Notes: a model not told the origin generated them from the letters alone. Shown: positions 21,507-32,800, numbered from the stretch's first letter. The stretch is 64,000 bases of DNA from Diphasiastrum complanatum (GCA_029204225.1 CM055113.1:7097852-7161851); one strand, 5' to 3'. Program-made: numbers and translations.

Positions 21507-21807
21507 ATGGCAACCTCAAGTGGCTTCATGTTGGAAGACAATGATAGGTTTACCTCAACAAATTATTCTACTTGGAAGGTGAGAGTGGAACCTTTGCTTG
21601 AGATGAATGATTTGATGGATATTTTTGTAGAAATGGAGGAGAGACCTTTGACACCACGAGATCAATTGAGGTATGACAAGAGGGAAAAGAAAGCTTTACA
21701 TCTGATCAAGATGAATGTGACTAATGGACTTCTCAAGGAAGTTGGTAAGTGTACTTCATCAAGTGAGGCTTGGAAAGTTTTATGAGTCCAAGTCTACATC
21801 AAGGGTA
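21507..21807 (+). pseudogene. Ty1/copia gag, first half, split by an insertion
   Basis: ATG at 21507 in GCAACATGGCAACC. MATSSGFMLEDNDRFTSTNY, STWKVRVEPLLEMNDLMDIF, RYDKREKKALHLIKM and NGLLKEVGKCTSSSEAWKVL, then a shift and YESKSTSRVLT. At 21808 the 7,006-bp LTR element starts. The coding sequence resumes at 28824 with the next residues of the same motif (LRRQIF), so the frame was continuous before the insertion. Confidence 0.93.
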
Positions 21808-21812
21808 CTAAC
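21808..21812 (+). repeat. Target-site duplication, left copy
   Basis: CTAAC, repeated at 28819-28823 on the far side of the inserted LTR element. Confidence 0.9.
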
Positions 21813-22300
21813 TATAAGGATCACCTTATGAAGATCTAACTAGATCTTGTTGCAAAACAACCAAAAGGACACCTGTGGAGCAAAACCACCCATCCAGACC
21901 TAGAACCCTTCTGGAGTTTCCTCTTGGATCTAGCCCCCAAGCCATAGTGAAGAACACAAGAGAGGGGAGGAGAAACTAGCTCAAGAATCTGAATTCACAG
22001 TAGGAGAATGGGCGAGTTTCCAATGGACATATTCTCCTCAAGAGAGAGAGAATATTCTCCCTAGGATCTCCATGCAGCCTAAATTGAGTTATTGACCTCC
22101 TATTCTTGCATTAAAGCAGTCTTCACCATGCATGTGCTCCTATGTCCAATTATAGGTCTGGGCTTTCATATGATTATTAATTACTTAATAGGCCAAGCCC
22201 AGAATGACGAGGCATAACCAATAACCATATACACCTGGAGTGACCAACTATCCATGTCAGGAATTAATCTGATTCCCTTATACATGACATGGACATAACA
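21813..22300 (-). repeat. 3' LTR of the nested element
   Basis: 488 bp. The outer end is TATAAGG where the other LTR has TGTAAGG, a G-to-A change in the terminal TG. The inner end is ATAACA. It contains a CAAGAGAGAGAG block and a ...TTATTAATTACTTAA... block also recognisable at 50560. Confidence 0.95.
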
Positions 22301-22314
22301 TTCTTCCCCTCTTA
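22301..22314 (-). promoter_or_regulatory. Polypurine tract of the nested element
   Basis: On the minus strand it reads AAGAGGGGAAGAA directly before the 3' LTR (TGTTATG...). Confidence 0.85.
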
Positions 22315-23796
22315 AATTAGTTCTGGCCTCAGAACGAGTAACTAGGGAAGACCCAATTTGTATGCTTTTAACTCTTTCCATGAATCATTATCCTCAGTTT
22401 GACCAACCAACCTAAGCAAGCACACAAAGATAGAAAAATTTCTTAATTGTTTATCTCTGATCCTGAGTACTCATTCAGGGTCAATGATACAATGAGCGAT
22501 AAATCTTTCAAATGGGTAAAAATTTTTATTACATCAAACTGTCATCATTATATAAAGCAAATTTACATGATACACTGGATAACAGTCAACCAAACCTAAA
22601 GATTGAGTTTAAAAACCAACAAATCAATTATTTAACTTTCACTTTTATCCTGAAAATCAATCTTTAGTCTGACTTCAATATCAAACTAATACTTAGAGAT
22701 GGAATAATTCTCAAATTATTTGTCTCTACACTGAAGTGTTATATCGACCTTTAGAAGTACACTAAGAGATAAATTTTCCTATTGGATTTGATTCTCTCCA
22801 ATCTAATAACATCACCTTCATGTAACCTCAAATTTACATGAATCAATGGGTGAGTTCTCAACTTACATTGAAATCAATATTCAAAAGTTAAAGACCCAAA
22901 ACAATTATAGTCCAAGAGTATCCACAATTATTTGTAGACCTATCATAAATGCTTCTTGGTACAAATACACTTAAAAAAATTTCAAAAACTAAGGTACAAA
23001 ACTCATCCAACCAAATCTCTAGGAGATTCATCAAGATAAAAATGACTTTAACTCAATCCTGAGTATCCCGTATAGTTTCTTGAGTTAAGTACTCTATTCC
23101 TAGCATCACATGCCAAAAAATAGCAACCATTCAATTTTGATAAACTTAAGTGCTCCTAGTTAACCAGAGAATTTAGACTAAAAAACAGTACACAAGCATT
23201 CCTTGACTACAATTTGTAAAGGTAAGCAAATTTCTTATAAGTAAACAATCACTTAATGAAAATGCCTGTGAGATCCAAACAATCTCAAGTTTGTACACAA
23301 ATTTAGAGTTCAAACAATAGATCTAGATTTTAAGTCCACCAATCGATCAAGAATTACTCACCATCTTAAGAATCATCATATTTTCATTTAATCATCTAAT
23401 GACCTTTAAGTATCAATATATGATTCGTCAATCATAAACATTTAGAATCTTATGATTTGTCAATCATAATTTATCAGATTCTAAACCCATACTTAATCAA
23501 TTAGAGATACTGGAGTATATGCACAACATGACACTCAAGAAATATAAAAAACATTCTGAAATATTTTTTCACAAGGAAAATTATTGGATTTCAAAAATAT
23601 TCTCTCAACCTGATTCTTAACCAGATTATGAGTTCCAAATTCTACAATCAACCTAGTGAGTAAAGACTAGTATAACATTTGTCTTTAACAAATATAAACT
23701 TTATACAATCACCTAGAACCACATCTAGAGATTACGAAGTTCTGCTGAATTCCAACTGAATTCAGTGGTTATCCTTGACATTAGTTAGACTCTGTC

Positions 23797-23862
<66 letters not shown>

Positions 23863-25559
23863 TATGAGCTCATTGGGATATAGTCAATAACTTAGGATAT
23901 CTCTCCTTCAAGAGATATTCTATATCAAGAATCTTCTATATTCTATGCACAGTTCTCGTAAATGAATCAGATGACTCACTAATCATGTGTCTTATAAGCA
24001 ATAGATCCAAATAAATAGTTCAGTGAATTCTCTTTACACTGCTTATTTATCCAATTAACTTCTAATTAGGAGTAATCCACTTACTCAAGTCAATTGTAAA
24101 TGATTCAGAAATCTTAATACATGTATAACACCACATTTAGATCTTATTTCAAACCATAAATAAGTTAATGAATTATCCTTTCAATAGAAAGAGACATTAA
24201 CCTGCAAGTAATTGTTCCTCACATTATTTGTTCATATGTCTATGCACTTTGACTAGTTTAAGTATACGATATAAACTCAGTACATAGGAAACACATAGTA
24301 GATCCACAAGATTAAGATGTACATAAGCAACTTATCCAACTCTGTTCCTATACATAAACATAGGCTATAAACTGACAAATATCCACAACCTGCATATGTT
24401 ACTCACATAACTCATTGAGAATCTTGCAACTCATCTACCAAAGAACTCTATTTCTCATGAGTAAATAGCATATATGGGAAATCTTTGAAGTGAATAACTC
24501 CACATCACAAGTTTTCCAACCATCTAACTCTTATTAACAAAATTTCTTCTACCAATCAGCCTACAATAGATCTTAGCATACAAACCAAGATTAGGCTAAC
24601 TTATACGAACATCTTTGGACATGGAGTTAAGATTAAAGCTTTATTGCACTGATCCAATCCATAAGAAAATGGTACCTGGTAACAATCAATGAACCTTAAT
24701 TTAGTCCTTACCACTACTACCCATATTCATGAATATCTTACAGCTCTAATCCCAAAACTCCTCTAGTTCCAAATTACTCAAAAGAATCACTTAGAGAGTT
24801 TCTCTATCTCGAACTAGATAGTTCTACCATCCAAAATCAATGTAATTGGCTGATTCCTTAAAAGACTTATTCCTATCTTTTCTTCTCCCCTTTTAAAAAG
24901 AATTCCATAATTTCAATTGAAAAGTTCTTAGGAGACAATGTATAAGATATCAAAGATTCAAAAAAGTCAGTAATGAGTATCCACCAATACTATTACAAAC
25001 CGGACTTTTTCCTCAGAATCACAGAATATCTTATCCCGGATGATAGAAATATTACCTCTCAATAATCAACTATCAAATAGAGACTAGCATTAGTGTTCTA
25101 AAACCTAAATTTTGAGCCATATTCAAAAATCTTATATGAAAGTACAATATCATATAACTATAACAGTCCTTCAAAACAAAGTTCTACACTAGAAGGAATT
25201 ATATGAATCTCAATCCAATTGTCATGTATTAAGAAAGTTCTAAAGAGTAGAGGTCTAATAAAATAGAGAAATAGACTCAAGGGCTTCCATATTTTGTAAT
25301 TAATGAGATACCATTTAGGAATCGATCTATATCTCATACTTCTCAAAATACCCTAAACAAAAACCAGTGGACTCTGTTAGTATTACCATATCAGCAGTCA
25401 CTAACCATCGGTCTATAGATCATTCTACCCAAGAAATTCCTTTTAGAATCACTGACGTCCCATACCACTAGCTTTTCCTCCAAGAATCCTCTGCATCTAG
25501 ATTTGTTTTGCCCAAAAAGTCAAGAAGACAATTTGGCTATCCTATACCCAGGTATAGGA
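22315..25559 (-). pseudogene. Decayed gypsy pol 3' part
   Basis: No open frame. The sequence aligns in blocks with 50660-53330 of the second copy (for example CTAAGAGATAAATTTT, CAATTATAGTCCA, CATAAATGCTTCTTGGTAC). By position and orientation it should hold the RNase H, integrase and 3' region of gypsy pol, but I can read no domain. Confidence 0.5.
23802..23862. repeat. Compound (TA)n(GA)n microsatellite
   Basis: TA repeats 23802-23836 run into GA repeats to 23862, inside the nested gypsy element. The related copy has GTCATCCAATACAAGCTC at 51719-51736, without any repeat at this place. Confidence 0.95.
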
Positions 25560-25870
25560 TCAAATTCACAACCAATTCCAGTAGATAATCCTAACAATTG
25601 AAATCTCTCATGTTTTTTTAGTGTTACTCAAATAATACCATTACATATTGTACCCAACATGGACAAAACATAATGTATCATCCAAGTACAATCGAAATGT
25701 CATAAAAGTATTCACTAATCCAAAAGAAACATAGATTTCAACAAAACCAAATACATACTGTCCTAGATATCCAATATCTATTTCAGAATTAGTAAAAAGA
25801 ACTTAATTTTTCTAACAAGTTAGAACTCTGTTGGTTGTTACAATCATTATAGAGAAATACTCTATAGCTG
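25560..25870 (-). pseudogene. Remnant of Ty3/gypsy reverse transcriptase
   Basis: Nucleotide words match the readable RT at 53300-53560 in order: ATACCA..ACATATTG.ACCCAA, CATGGACAAAACATA, ATTCACTAATCCAAAAG, CCAATATCTATTTC and GTTGGTTGTTACAATCATTATA. Translation is broken by many stops. This is the reason to call the 7-kb element gypsy in spite of its Met-type PBS. Confidence 0.6.
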
Positions 25871-28317
25871 AAAAGAATCCAAATTACTAGATTCATGTAC
25901 GGAACACCTTTCATCTGCTTTACTTTGCAAGATCCAAATCCAATTGCAAAACAGAGATGGTTCCATAAAAGGATTATCAGTCTTGCCCAACTTTTTCTTT
26001 AGAATTGTTGAATTCACGAAATTCTAATCCACACTGGGGAAAAGAAATCCAAATTCCTAGAGATAGTCTTCTTAAATAATTCTCAATTTTATTCTCACTT
26101 GCAATTAGTTATACTTCAGGATTTGAATATAAATAAAATAATTGGATCATTAAGACCAGCAATCATCTCATATTTTCACTCTTTCTCCCCTTCCAAAAAT
26201 GGTTCAGGTTAACAAAATCCCAAATTTGTACTAGGAAAAAGTTCAATTTGGTATCACTAACTTTAGCACTAATCACCCTGACAGTTTTGATTTGTTCATT
26301 AAGTGCCACACTTAATTTCTGGAAAATCTCCTATAGATTAGCATAGAACTGTTCCACTAGATTTACATTATTCTTGGTCCTTATTGATGCCCAAAACAAG
26401 AAATGCTCCTTAAAACAAAATCTTCAACTAAAAGTAAAGGTTACATTGACCTATACATCACATTAAGATCATTTAATTTATAAGTCATTTATGTTTGATC
26501 AATAACCAATGAATTTGAACAAATCGAAAACGTCCATGGTTTTTTCAAATTTTACGTGAACTAGGATTTTCAAATTCCATTCAATATGGACCTAAATTGT
26601 GAAAATTGACCAGACACAAATTGACAATTCCACAATTACCATCACATATTGGAAGAATTCTGAAACATCCAGCATGCATCCTACATGACATGCAATGAAT
26701 TCAAAAAAATCAATTTTTACGTAAATTGCCAAGAAACTAGGAAATTAGCACTGGGATTTTCAAAATTCGTTCGAAATGGACCAACTGTGAAAATCGATTA
26801 AGAAGATCGATTTATCAAATTCACAGGCATTGTCACATATCAAAATCATTTCAAAACATTCTGCATGCAACATACTTGACATGCATTGACTTTTTTGAAA
26901 AAATGAAAAAAATTCCGTAATTAGCCTAGCCACTAGGAAATCTGCTTTGTGATCTAGAATTGCCAAAAATAGCATCATGCAAAAAATCTTCTGATCAATC
27001 TATTGATTATGCATGCAACCATGCATGCATGCAGGTCTATCCATACATTTTCATCAACAGACAAGCACTACACTAAATTACAAGCATGCATGCATCAGAA
27101 CATTTTGAAAATTTTGTAAATTTTAGCTCAAAAATTGCCAAACTTCCAACAGCCATAACTTTCTCTACAGGATACCAAATTGGTCGCTGTAAAGCACAGT
27201 ACGGAGGGAGAGTGGGTTACAAGGACTTGCCACATCGCCCTACCACCTAGGCTTCACACATGCGAGCAGTAAATGCACAAAAAATAGGTAGGAGGGCGCA
27301 CTTTTGGAGAGAGAAATCATCAAAAATTGCATCCCAGCCCAATTAGCCTTGGATCAAAGGTTACAAGCACTCTACTAAGGTTCATTATAGAGGCATAGAA
27401 GCTTCTAACAGGTCCAGCAAGCAATCGTAAGCTCAGATCATGCAAAAAATGCATTTTTGGCCTCCTTCAACAAGCAGAACTTCAACATGATGGTCTCTAA
27501 TGCTCACCTATCCAAATTGGATTTGTGATGGCTCAATACAGACGCAATCCATCATATCTTTAAGCTTTTAACAAGAACCAACAAGTTCAAACCCCCAATT
27601 GAGAGGTATTCATGCTAAAAAATCATCAAAAATACACTTTTTGGTGTTTTGAGCCCCCTAATGATGTCTAATCCCTACCAAACTTCATGAAAGATCTGGG
27701 ACAGCTTCATTACATCTCTGAAAACGTTCATACCAAGTCTTGGCTGAGAATTTTGAGATCTACCCCAAAATTAGTCCAAAAAACATCAAAAAACCTTGTT
27801 TTACCAACTTTGACCAAATTTTATGGGGAAAATTCACAAATAAGTGCAATTAGATCCAAATCCCTGGAAATCCATTGCATGCAAGCAGTAAAAGTTTTCA
27901 TTCTAGTCAAACATGGTTTTTATAGCCCATTTATGGTCCAAAAACCCCAATTTTTGGTCCAAAATCACTATCTAATCAACATTTTGACTATTCAAACATC
28001 ATGCAATCATTAGATTCAATCATTAATGACTGTAAAACAGCAATTACAATCTGGAAAACGTACTATCCAGTACCTATGATCAATTTCAGGCAAAAAACTT
28101 CAATTCTAGGTGAGAAATTCACTAAAATCATCAAAAATCCTTTGATTTCCACCAAAAACTATGGAGAAACCTCATAATTATGATCAGTACAACAAATTCA
28201 GAGAAGCCACCTACTTGGAGATCAGTTCCACCACCTGGAAGTAACATGCAAGGAGAAATTCACAAAAATTGAAAAAATACAAAAGTAGCTCCAACTTCCA
28301 AGTAATGCAAATCCATA
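25871..28317 (-). other. 5' part of the nested element: decayed gag/protease and leader
   Basis: No readable domain. 25871-26460 aligns loosely with 53560-54199 of the second copy. 26480-28317 is AT-rich leader with GCATGCATGC words at 27010-27040 and 27085-27094. A full-length gag cannot be seen. Confidence 0.45.
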
Positions 28318-28329
28318 GCTCTGATACCA
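28318..28329 (-). promoter_or_regulatory. Initiator-Met tRNA PBS of the nested element
   Basis: The minus strand reads exactly TGGTATCAGAGC, one base from the LTR at 28331. Confidence 0.93.
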
Positions 28330-28330
28330 C

Positions 28331-28818
28331 TGTAAGGATCGCCTAATGAAGATCTGACTAGATCCTATTGCAAAACAACCAAAAAGACACATGTGGAGCA
28401 AAACCACCCATCCAGACCTAGATCCCTCTTGGAGTTTCCTCCTAGATCTAGCCCCCAGGCCATAGTGAAGAACACAAGAGAGGGAAGGAGAAACTGGCTC
28501 AGGAATCTAAATTCACAGTAGGAGGATGGGCGAGTTTCCAATGGACATATTCTCCTCAAGAGAGAGAGAATATTTCCCCTAGGATCCCTATGCAACCTAA
28601 ATTGAGTTATTGATCTCCTATTCTTGCATTAAAGCAATCTTCACCATGCATGTGCTTCTATGTCCAATTATAGGTCTGGGCCCTCATGTGATTATTAATT
28701 ACTTAACAGGCCAAGCCCGGAATGACGAGGCTTAACCAATAACCATATACACCTGGAGTGACTGGCTATCCACATCAGGAATAAATCCGATTCCCTTATA
28801 CAGGACATGGATGTAACA
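28331..28818 (-). repeat. 5' LTR of the nested element
   Basis: 488 bp. Plus-strand ends TGTAAGG and GTAACA, followed by the TSD CTAAC (28819-28823). Confidence 0.95.
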
Positions 28819-28823
28819 CTAAC

Positions 28824-29420
28824 CCTTAGGAGGCAAATCTTTCAATGTATGCAAAAGAAGGATGAAAGTGCTCATGCTTTTGTTTTGAGGATTAAGGCAT
28901 TCAATGGCGAGCTAGTTGATGAAAGCATTAAGGAATTAGAACTTGTTCAAGTTGTTCTTAATGGATTATTGGATGATCATGCTAATCTTGCTCAAAGTTT
29001 TGCTATTCAAAAGATTTTGCCAAGTATTGTGGTTTTGCAAGAGACCTTGGTGAATGAGGAGTTTAGGCTTCTATGAAGAGGAGGATCTACTTCCATTTCT
29101 AAAGTTGGAGACGAGGAGGCTATGTTCTTAAGGGGTGAGTTCAAGGGCATGGGCAAAAGCAAGTGGTCAAAGGGTCAAGATCAAGGTGAGCCTTCTACTT
29201 TTTCTGGCAAGAAGAAAGATAGATCCAAGTATAAATTCTTTTATTGTGGAGTCAAAGGGCATTTTTCAAGTGATTTCTTCAAGAAAAAGAGAGATCAAGA
29301 TGAGAATCAAGGCAATTTCATTTTTTATGAGGATGGTGTTGGTGATCGAAACTCAAATGATGATGCTTTTTTGATGTTTTCTTATTTGCTAACCAATGAT
29401 GGAGATAGTGATCCATGGTA
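28824..29420 (+). pseudogene. Ty1/copia gag, second half
   Basis: Continuation of the frame from 21807: LRRQIFQCMQKKDESAHAFV, LRIKAFNGELVDESIKELEL, VVLNGLLDDHANLAQSFAIQ, then a TGA at 29074, a basic GKSKWSKG region and a zinc knuckle FFYCGVKGHFSSDFFKK in which the first and last Cys are changed to Phe (family CFYCG...C). Gag packages element RNA; with two knuckle Cys lost this copy could not bind zinc normally. A TAG at 29419-29421 falls where the family has Trp (DSDPW-W-IDSGA). Confidence 0.92.
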
Positions 29421-30690
29421 GATCGATAGTGGAGCAAGCTTTCATATGACATGTCACAAAGGGTATTCCTATTTTTTTCTCATCATCTACAAATAGGAAT
29501 GTTCATTTGAAGAATGTTTTGTTCATACCTTTCATTACTAAGAATGTGCTTAGTGTGTCTCAAATGGTTGACAAAGGCTCAAAGTGGAATTTGTTGGTGA
29601 TTCTTGTTTGATCAAAAGGAATGGAGTCTTGATTGCTCAAGGCAAGAGACAAGGTGAGCTCTACAAACTTGATGGATTTGTTGGTTCTAACCATGATGGT
29701 GTGAAGGAAAAGAAGCAAGTTGGTGAGCTTTGTTCAATGTCAAAGTCACAAAGCTTGTCTTATTCTAGATCTAGCTCAAGATCTAAGATGCCTTTTCATT
29801 TAGTACAATTGGATTTACATTGTACTAACTCTTTGAGTAATGGAGGAGCAAATATGTTTGTGACTTGCATTGATGACTTAAGTAGATATTGTTGGACTTA
29901 TCTTTAAAAGAGTGAGGATTTCATATTTGATTTCTTTCTCAATTTCAAGAATGTTGTGGAGAGTCAATTCAACATGAAGATCAAGTGCTTAAAGTTGGCA
30001 AATGAAGACCTATCAATAAAGTTCAAAAAGGTTTGTGTGGCACATGGGATCAAGAGGGAGCTTTCAAACTCAAAGGTTCTACATGGTGTGGAAGAGAGAA
30101 AGATCAATCTTTTTGAAAGAGCTAAATCCATGAGGGTGAATGCAAATCTTCCTAAGTCATTTTGGGGTGAATATTTTATTTGTGCTAACTTTGTTTGCAA
30201 TAGGTACTCAAATGAAAACTTGGATGGTAAGAGTTCATTTGAAGTTCTTTTTGGTAAGAAGCCAAGGATGGAGCATTTGAAGATCTTTCGTAGTACTTGC
30301 TATGCCAACTCATCTTTTGGACTCTTGAAGGGAATCTTTGTTGGCTATAGTGAAGTAAAAAAAGCTTATAAGGTTTACATTCCTAAGTCAAAAAAATTTC
30401 ACATTTTTAAGGATGTTGTCTTAGAAGAGGAGGATGTGGATAAGCTTGATGTTGTTGATGTTGATCAATCTAACATTTTTGATGGTGATGAAGATGGATG
30501 GTGATGGAGGAGATGCTTCTCCAAGTCCACTTCTAAGAAGATCCTCAAGGAAAAGAAAAAGTCATCTAGTCTTACATATGATGAGAAGGGTAAGATTTTG
30601 CTTTACTCACATGTTTTGTTTCAATCTACCTTTAGTTCTGATATTATTCATCGTCGATCTGGCAGCAGATAGATCTGAATCACACCTATG
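29421..30690 (+). pseudogene. Ty1/copia protease and integrase, truncated before RT
   Basis: IDSGASFHMTCHKG (retropepsin, active D-S-G at 29424-29436), then a deletion and NVLFIPFITKNVLSVSQMV. The zinc region of integrase is reduced to CSMSKSQSLSYSRSSSRSK: the H..H half is missing. The core shows QLDLH, TCIDDLSRYCWTYL, LKLANEDLS (the second Asp region, CLRGDNGGEY in relatives, is badly changed) and NSKVLHGVEERK in place of PQQNGVAERK. Further on, ANLPKSFWGEYFICANFVCN and FGLLKGIFVGYSEVKKAYKV reach the integrase C-terminus. The sequence then leaves copia homology at about 30690, where a minus-strand gypsy leader begins. Confidence 0.88.
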
Positions 30691-31180
30691 CCTAGTGAAT
30701 TGGGCAAAGGTTCTTTTTTTGTATTTTTAGGGTTTTGACGATTTTTTGATATTTTTGGTGGTTTTTTTGATGTTTTTGGAAATCCGCTGGAAAGGATTGT
30801 TCGCCCTTCAAACTGAAAGTTTTGTGATCAAAACCAAAGGTGCCTGCAACTCGACGAACGTTTCCTAGAAGAGGGCAAAAGGTTATCAGCTCTGATGACG
30901 ATTTTTTCTCCTTTTGACCAAAATCTGACATATTTGACCAATTTTTGTTGTTTTGTATGATATCTCAGATCCAAATGGATCTTAAGATTGGTGATCTGAA
31001 TAGCTTTTCCTGTTTTACAATCAGATTAGATTTCAAACAAGCAAATACACTCAAATCAGACAAAATCACTCTCCAACTAATCCTCAATGCAGATTTAACA
31101 CTATTCATGTCACGACAAGATGTCTAATGCAAGCTAACCATCCAACACACATGCTGCAAACTAAAAAATTGGCGAAGCTT
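30691..31180 (-). other. Leader of a minus-strand gypsy element
   Basis: Noncoding, TTTTTG-rich, between the cut copia integrase and the PBS at 31181. Only about 490 bases of the element's interior remain. Confidence 0.55.
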
Positions 31181-31196
31181 CCCGGCAAGGACGCCA
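31181..31196 (-). promoter_or_regulatory. tRNA-Asp type PBS
   Basis: The minus strand reads TGGCGTCCTTGCCGGG, two changes from the tRNA-Asp complement TGGCGCCGTTGCCGGG. It lies four bases from the LTR end at 31201. Confidence 0.85.
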
Positions 31197-31200
31197 AAAT

Positions 31201-31660
31201 TGTAGTGGGTTTCTTTCCTTGCCTATCCTCAACCCAGTTTAATCAATCTAGCATCAAGGAGATGAAGTTAGTTGTCACGCGTAGGTTCGTTCCCATGAGA
31301 GTGATAGCATATTTCGGATTTGAGCATGAATGGAGGATTCACATCTAACTCTAACATCCATTAACCCTAAGCATTAATACTATGATCATTAACACTAAGA
31401 TCCACAATGAAGAAAGCTTACTCTTTCTCTCTCTCCCTTTCTCTCTCATAAAAAGTATAAAAACATGCAAACCCAATAATAATCAGATCCAACAATTGAT
31501 AAATCCACAGAAAGCATGAGAGACGGAGGAAAAGTGATAGAGAGCAAGGACATTCATAAATCCATTTCACAAGAGAATCAATTTGCTTTATTGAAATGAA
31601 GATATGTACATGTATAGGAAACTCGAGCTGGTCCCTTTTTATAGTAGAGAGGAGAATCAA
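31201..31660 (-). mobile_element. Ty3/gypsy LTR (R/U5 and core promoter), minus orientation
   Basis: Starts TGTAGTGGG at 31201 like the LTR at 32. On the minus strand CTATAAAAAGGG at 31633-31644 is a good TATA box, with about 430 bases of transcribed LTR before the PBS. The outer (U3) boundary is not visible and may lie beyond the G-box cluster. A CT-rich stretch is at 31420-31450. Confidence 0.7.
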
Positions 31661-31670
31661 AAAAAAATTG

Positions 31671-31911
31671 CACGTGTGGAGGAGTAGCGAAGTAACATGT
31701 GTCAATGTGTGATTGGTTAGAATTAATACGAGACGTACAGAGAATGATTGATCTGACATCTGTCACGTGCGAGAATGACAGGCATCAAAAATGGATTCGT
31801 GCACGTGTCCCAACCCACGTGGCCTCATAATTGAGTCATCGTTGTCAGTACGGACATTCCACGTGGACTAATTAGCTGATGACACGTGTCTCGGTTGTCT
31901 TTTCACACGTG
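31671..31911. promoter_or_regulatory. Cluster of seven CACGTG G-boxes between divergent TATA boxes
   Basis: CACGTG occurs at 31671, 31764, 31802, 31816, 31860, 31883 and 31906. Several are in ABRE-like contexts (ACGTGTC, ACGTGGC). G-boxes bind bZIP and bHLH factors; ABRE types respond to abscisic acid or drought. The cluster starts 27 bases upstream of the minus-strand LTR TATA box and ends 12 bases before a plus-strand TATA box at 31923. It could be the U3 enhancer of the LTR, the promoter of the plus-strand gene, or both. Confidence 0.75.
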
Positions 31912-31922
31912 CAAAAATATTG

Positions 31923-31930
31923 TATATATA
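31923..31930 (+). promoter_or_regulatory. TATA box of the plus-strand gene
   Basis: TATATATA, 12 bases after the last G-box and about 125 bases before a candidate 5' splice site at 32056/32057. Confidence 0.55.
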
Positions 31931-32056
31931 AGTCCTCAAAATTTTCATTTTTTTTCGCAGAATTTTTGGTTTTCGCTCCCAATATCGCTCTCAAGCGCGC
32001 TCTCTCACCGTTCAAACGCCCGCCTTCTCACAGTACGCTCGAGACCGATACCACAG

Positions 32057-32443
32057 GTAGTCCAATATCGCTTTCGAGTGTGCATCTCATTTCTTAAAAT
32101 ATTTCGTGTATATCTTGCGCTCAAAACCAATATTAAGTTCTATCTCTCATATGCATGTATTTCTTTTTTAATTCAAATCTATCGTCATAGCATAAATAAA
32201 ATTTCTATCATAATATTACTAATTTTTGTTCTATATATGCAGTGTGTACAGCAAAACGATGCTTTTAGTTGCGCATGGTTCGTCCTGTACAATACGAAGT
32301 TATTTTTTTAGTGGTATAATTTACAAGTGGATGTAGATATTGAAAAGTAATATTTTGTTCATTTGTAGTTTCTTTCATTTTTATTCATATTTTTTTACTA
32401 TCATTGTTTGTAATTTGCTGATTCTCGTGTTTTGTGATGATAG
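32057..32443 (+). other. Candidate intron
   Basis: Donor CAG|GTAG at 32056/32057, T-rich body, acceptor GATAG|TT at 32443/32444. Length 387. The plus frame is closed inside this stretch and opens exactly at the acceptor. A frame without ATG that starts in the G-box region (about 31886) reaches the donor in phase 0, which matches exon 2. Confidence 0.5.
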
Positions 32444-32800
32444 TTCACTCTTGAGTCGTATACTCCTGATGATGTATGTAGATTTTGGCAAGAGTTGATC
32501 AGAACCTTTGCCCAGGACGGTGTAAGTGTTGCACTTGCAATTGAGGGCCCTCAAAAGGAAGCTGCTCCTGCCTTAACAGCCTTTCAAGTTGTTCAAGATG
32601 CAGATCTTATTTTATATGATCAAAAAGGAATAAAAGTCCTTCCTAATATAGAGAAAGGCAATTTTGTAGCAGATATTCCTCTTGTCTTAAAAGGCATTGA
32701 GGCCCTTCCCGAAACAGAGGAGGGCGAGATTATAGAAGGAGCTGTTGCTTTATCAGTTCCTAATACTTATTTCAAAAATATAGAAAAATTGATTGAATAG
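32444..32800 (+). CDS. Exon of an unknown gene (118 codons, open)
   Basis: From the acceptor at 32443 one frame stays open to TAG at 32798-32800: FTLESYTPDDVCRFWQELIR, then TFAQDGVSVALAIEGPQKEA, PALTAFQVVQDADLILYD, IKVLPNIEKGNFVADIPLVL and LPETEEGEIIEGAVALSVP, ending NIEKLIE. Composition is acidic and globular with no low complexity; it has no transmembrane segment. There is no Met anywhere in the exon, so translation must start upstream; I found no ATG in phase in the presumed first exon. An A13 run follows at about 32828. I do not recognise the family. It is the only sizeable frame here with no in-frame stop and no TE motif, so it may be a live gene or a young fragment. Confidence 0.5.
   Translation, partial: FTLESYTPDDVCRFWQELIRTFAQDGVSVALAIEGPQKEAAPALTAFQVVQDADLILYDQKGIKVLPNIEKGNFVADIPLVLKGIEALPETEEGEIIEGAVALSVPNTYFKNIEKLIE

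Larger units (their letters stand above)
21813..28818 (-). mobile_element. Complete nested LTR retrotransposon, minus strand, 7,006 bp
   Basis: LTRs at 21813-22300 and 28331-28818, both 488 bp. PPT beside the left LTR, Met-type PBS beside the right, TSD CTAAC on both sides. The minus-strand direction follows from PBS and PPT. Its interior has no long frame. Decayed reverse transcriptase at 25560-25870 aligns with the gypsy RT at 53221-53556, which places it in Ty3/gypsy. It inserted into copia gag between the RVLT and LRRQI codons. By eye the two LTRs differ at about 43 of 488 positions, nearly all transitions and no gaps, so the insertion is old and the copia element older. Confidence 0.95.

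Noticed and set aside
24300-25000. Possible host gene inside the nested element
   Set aside because: The stretch aligns collinearly with 51900-52600 of the second gypsy copy, so it is decayed TE interior.
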